The notes under the pieces: generated by a model
What the model saw: only the letters and a program-made list of their open reading frames with translations
Databases searched by the model: none
What the model was told of the DNA's origin: nothing
Program-made: the position numbers and the translations under genes
Part shown: positions 6,301 to 7,912 of the stretch, in pieces
How positions within the stretch are numbered: the stretch's first letter is position 1
Layout of the letters: each line of letters begins with the position of its first letter
NCBI GenBank assembly: GCA_027039465.1
Contig: JALWEA010000502.1
Span: 1 to 7,912, forward strand
DNA: 7,912 nucleotides
Direction: 5' to 3'
DNA from: Calditrichia bacterium
GTDB lineage: Bacteria; Calditrichota; Calditrichia; Calditrichales; Calditrichaceae

Positions 6301-6654
6301 TTTGTTGAATTTTTCGATACCGATTTTTTCGATTTCTTTTTTATTGGTCAAACCCATCTGCTTTTCAACCGCAATTTCCACCGGCAGGCCGTGCGTATCC
6401 CAACCGGCCTTGCGCGGCACCTGATAGCCTTCCATTGTCTTAAATCGGCAAATGATGTCCTTAACCGCTCTAGCCATCACGTGGTGGATGCCGGGTTTAC
6501 CGTTAGCCGTAGGAGGGCCTTCGTAAAAAATATAGCGAGGCGATCCTTCCCGATTCTCAATCGACTGCTTGAAGACATCATTCTTTTTCCAAAAATCAAG
6601 AACGCGTTTTTCGATTTCAGGGATGCTTAGATTCTTGTTCACTTCCTTAAACAT
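3370..6654 (-). CDS. ileS: Isoleucyl-tRNA synthetase, IleS2-like, with GIHH signature
   Basis: Charges tRNA-Ile with isoleucine in the cytoplasm; class I enzyme of 1094 aa, longer than E. coli IleS (938 aa). In order: the ATP-binding signature as GIHH (55-58) instead of HIGH, GWDTHGLPVE (84-93), the editing (CP1) domain with WTTTPWT (231-237) and GSGIVHLAPAFGQDD (335-349), SRDRYWGTPLP (481-491), DVWFDSGS (559-566), EGIDQTRGWF (593-602), and KMSKS (634-638, intact). The anticodon-binding helical domain follows (SNWYVRRNRRRFW, about 740), then a long C-terminal extension with LGAKVGKLMGPLSG, typical of the eukaryote-like IleS2 group and without the Cys-rich zinc end of E. coli IleS. The start is fixed by AGGAG 11 nt upstream. 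It lies 34 bp after the PNP gene and overlaps the next gene by 1 bp. No leader T-box was seen, which the short gap excludes. Confidence 0.97.
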   Translation of the reverse strand: MFKEVNKNLSIPEIEKRVLDFWKKNDVFKQSIENREGSPRYIFYEGPPTANGKPGIHHVMARAVKDIICRFKTMEGYQVPRKAGWDTHGLPVEIAVEKQMGLTNKKEIEKIGIEKFNKACKELVNKHIEMKEGWRTLTDRMGYWIDLDNAYITYKNEYIESVWWAIKQIFDKGLIYRDFKIVPQSPTIETPLSSHELSLGYRDVTDPNCFIKVKVVSSPIKEIEGAQLLVWTTTPWTLISNVAMAVGADIDYVLVENTRKIKTKNGEETLTDKLVLAEARLEVLDGEYKILARFKGKELFGTVYEQIFDYLKIDREKYPNALTVLIGDFVSTEDGSGIVHLAPAFGQDDYDMSKKYNLPFLQPVTPGGRFTDEVGEFSGRTVKTFQYTDHVEEGVDKDVVKKLKQMGKLYRNTFDYVHSYPHCWRTDNPIIYYARESWFIDSPRYKEQMVELNKTINWNPPEIGTGRFGNWLEDVKEWSLSRDRYWGTPLPLWVSEDKQDIIAIGSIEELKQGLYEKEDGTRVPVSEVEDQIDLHRPFVDRIIFEKDGKIYRRTPEIIDVWFDSGSMPFAQFHYPFENKELFQKSFPADFIAEGIDQTRGWFYTLHNISTVLFNKPAFKNIIVNELILDKDGQKMSKSRGNVVFPMEMMDKYGADPLRWYFMAVSPPWIPKKFDVAGLQEVVRKFFSTLLNVYSFFVMYANLDGYTGNEESVPYAQRPEIDRWIISKMNTVIGRVRDSLDHYDITKAVRALSDFMIDDVSNWYVRRNRRRFWKSESGSDKLAAYQTLHEVLLTFAQLMAPMAPFTAEEIYQNLKSADAPLSVHLTDYPKLDDERKQQQDAALEKAMDLAQRIVTAIRALRNEKQIRVRQPLSRAVIYARNAADRKDIEKMASIITDEVNIKAIEFVEDDAELVERKAKPNFKVLGAKVGKLMGPLSGVIKNFTGEQIRELEKNGFINVNVENREIKLEKEDVIVTSEAKGNFAVSSDEYLTIALDLELTDSLLEEGFAREFVNRVQNLRKEAGFEVTDHIIIQVQGLPAEKVNALRNRDEYIRNETLADAIEFDTMNAPFKKEVKIDDLKFTIGLVKSTQGSIN
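3380..3386 (-). promoter_or_regulatory. Ribosome binding site of the DksA-like gene, inside ileS
   Basis: AAGGGAG on the minus strand, 9 nt before the ATG and within the last codons of ileS. With the TAATG stop/start overlap this points to translational coupling. Confidence 0.6.
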
Positions 6655-6665
6655 TGTTCACTCAA

Positions 6666-6670
6666 CTCCT
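6666..6670 (-). promoter_or_regulatory. Ribosome binding site of ileS
   Basis: AGGAG on the minus strand, 11 nt from the ileS ATG, in the 34 bp gap after the PNP gene. It supports the ATG at 6654 as the start. Confidence 0.6.
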
Positions 6671-6688
6671 ATTCGATTCAATATTAAC

Positions 6689-7519
6689 CTAAAGCCTTTT
6701 GACAACTTCACGCATAATTAAGGTTAATTTGGGCTCCGTTTGTGCGGCAACCCGAATGATTTCTTCCACATTAACCGGCTGTAAAGCTTCGGGAAAACAT
6801 TCATCGGTGATAACCGAAATACCCAATACTTCCATTCCCTGATGCACGGCCACAATGACCTCCGGTACGGTAGACATGCCCACAACGTCCGCACCGGTTG
6901 CTCGCAAAAAGCGGTACTCGGCTCTGGTTTCCAAACTCGGCCCTGGCATGGCCACAAAAACGCCCTTTTGCACTTTAATCTTGTTTTCCAGGGCAATGTC
7001 TTCGGCAAGGGCAATCAAACGTTTGGAATACGGCTCGGACATGTCGGGAAATCTAGGGCCGAACTCATCCAAATTTTGACCGATCAACGGATTGGTTCCC
7101 AAAAGATTGATATGGTCGTCTATCAGCATTAGATCGCCTTTGCGAAACAACGGATTCATGCCCCCGCCTGCATTGGAAATTAACAAGACATTAATGCCCA
7201 GCTTTTTCATAATGCGTAAGGGGAACGTAATCTGGGTCATGCTATAACCTTCATAATAATGAAAACGCCCCTGCATGGCCATTACGTTTTTCCCGCCAAG
7301 CGTACCGATAATTAATTTCCCTGCGTGACTTTCCACCGTTGAAACCGGGAAATTGGGAATTTCCTGATACGGAAGTTCCAATTGCACATCAATCTCTTTG
7401 GCCAAGCCGCCCAAGCCGGTTCCCAAAATAATACCGACCTCCGGTTTAGCCGGGAGCTTGGGAGCAATGTAATCGTACGTTTCGGCAATCTGTTTGCGAT
7501 ATGTTTCCCTATCGAACAT
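6689..7519 (-). CDS. punA: Purine nucleoside phosphorylase, trimeric (PNP/MTAP) family
   Basis: Splits purine (deoxy)ribonucleosides with phosphate into free base and (deoxy)ribose-1-phosphate in the cytoplasm; purine salvage. The 276 aa product matches the homotrimeric family throughout: phosphate loop GTGLGG (33-38), ESHAG with His65, GRFHYYEGY (84-92) with Arg85, SNAGGG (115-120) with Asn116, GPSLETRAEYR (193-203) with Glu197, and VGMSTVPEVIVA (213-224). By alignment from memory with human PNP, Glu197 equals Glu201, but Asn243 is Asp239 (ITDECFPE) and His257 is Val251. The latter two are as in MTAP, so 6-aminopurine substrates or substrates modified at the 5' position are possible; inosine/guanosine phosphorylase remains the default call. 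The gene overlaps the upstream gene by 11 bp, with AAGGA (7531-7535) 11 nt before its ATG. The gene symbol is by family, not by orthology. Confidence 0.93.
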   Translation of the reverse strand: MFDRETYRKQIAETYDYIAPKLPAKPEVGIILGTGLGGLAKEIDVQLELPYQEIPNFPVSTVESHAGKLIIGTLGGKNVMAMQGRFHYYEGYSMTQITFPLRIMKKLGINVLLISNAGGGMNPLFRKGDLMLIDDHINLLGTNPLIGQNLDEFGPRFPDMSEPYSKRLIALAEDIALENKIKVQKGVFVAMPGPSLETRAEYRFLRATGADVVGMSTVPEVIVAVHQGMEVLGISVITDECFPEALQPVNVEEIIRVAAQTEPKLTLIMREVVKRL

Positions 7520-7912
7520 TTTGTCTTTTTTCCTTTTCTTTTCTCTTCTTTTCCTGCAATTTTTTCAAAAGTTCCGCTTTTTTCCGGCGTAATTCTTCCA
7601 GCCTGCGTTTTTCGGCACGGAGTTCTTTGTATTCCTGATATCGCTTTTGTCTGGCTTTATAGGCCGCTTCGTCATAATCTTTTTGCACACCTTTTTTGCC
7701 GAAATAATAAGCACCCAAACCGCCGAACACCAAAATACTCGCATTTGCCAACAGCGGTTGATTGGCGGCGTATAAGCCGATTCCTACGCCCGTTCCTACG
7801 GCAGCGCCCAAAACCAATCCCGCGCCGCCATACAACAACGTGTTCTTAAGGCTCTTGTTGGCTTTAATTTCCTCGACGGGAATCGGGTTCCCTTCAAAAT
7901 CGAAATATTTGC
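7509..7912 (-). CDS. Unrecognised small protein: glycine-rich membrane segment plus charged coiled coil (C-terminal part)
   Basis: The frame is open from the right edge and ends with TAG at 7509-7511, giving 133 residues; the true start is outside the window. The visible part begins KYFDFEGNPIPVEEIKAN, then has a hydrophobic glycine-rich stretch (visible residues about 25-48: GGAGLVLGAAVGTGVGIG) of glycine-zipper character, a second hydrophobic stretch (about 52-70: ASILVFGGLGAYYFG), and a C-terminal tail of about 60 residues that is nearly all Lys, Arg and Glu with regular Leu (ELRAEKRRLEELRRKKAELL), predicted as a basic coiled coil. A TTG inside (7836-7838) could be misread as the start, but the coding frame clearly continues upstream. 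It overlaps the PNP gene by 11 bp, so the two are probably translated in a coupled way. No function can be assigned. Confidence 0.7.
   Translation of the reverse strand, partial: KYFDFEGNPIPVEEIKANKSLKNTLLYGGAGLVLGAAVGTGVGIGLYAANQPLLANASILVFGGLGAYYFGKKGVQKDYDEAAYKARQKRYQEYKELRAEKRRLEELRRKKAELLKKLQEKKRKEKEKRQNVR

Noticed and set aside
7509..7838. A complete 109-aa protein starting at an internal TTG
   Set aside because: The same frame continues without stop to the window edge with protein-like sequence, so the gene is partial and longer.

Overview
This window looks like ordinary chromosomal housekeeping DNA from a bacterium of the FCB lineage, most likely Calditrichota/Caldithrix-like or a relative of Bacteroidota/Ignavibacteria. 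That placement is inferred from the gene order ileS - DksA-like zinc-finger gene - lspA, the long IleS2-type isoleucyl-tRNA synthetase, the Bacteroidota-style purine nucleoside phosphorylase, and intergenic repeats built from G/C tracts and short TTCGT/GAGTTAA words. No database comparison was possible, so the phylum is a guess. All recognised genes are on the minus strand.

Read in the direction of transcription, from right to left, the layout is as follows. First come the C-terminal 133 codons of an unrecognised small membrane/coiled-coil protein (running off the right edge). Its stop overlaps by 11 bp the start of a trimeric-type purine nucleoside phosphorylase. After 34 bp comes ileS (1094 aa), then a TraR/DksA-family zinc-finger protein whose ATG shares one base with the ileS stop (TAATG), then 18 bp later lspA (signal peptidase II). 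These five genes are packed tightly and are probably one operon mixing purine salvage, translation, transcriptional control and lipoprotein maturation. A gene-free stretch of about 660 bp full of inverted and direct repeats follows, then an RluD-type 23S rRNA pseudouridine synthase gene, then a second repeat-rich gap of about 345 bp, and finally the N-terminal 120 codons of a sodium:solute symporter (SSS family) with a GTG start, running off the left edge.

I found no RNA genes, CRISPR arrays, transposase genes, prophage genes or convincing defence system. The points most worth a second look are: (1) the IleS active-site signature is GIHH instead of HIGH, the swapped form linked to strong mupirocin resistance; (2) the PNP carries Asp and Val at the positions equivalent to human Asn243 and His257, as in MTAP, suggesting altered base or ribose-5' specificity; (3) the two intergenic regions contain palindromic, possibly mobile, repeat elements, one of which reaches into the rluD stop codon while the other separates lspA from rluD.
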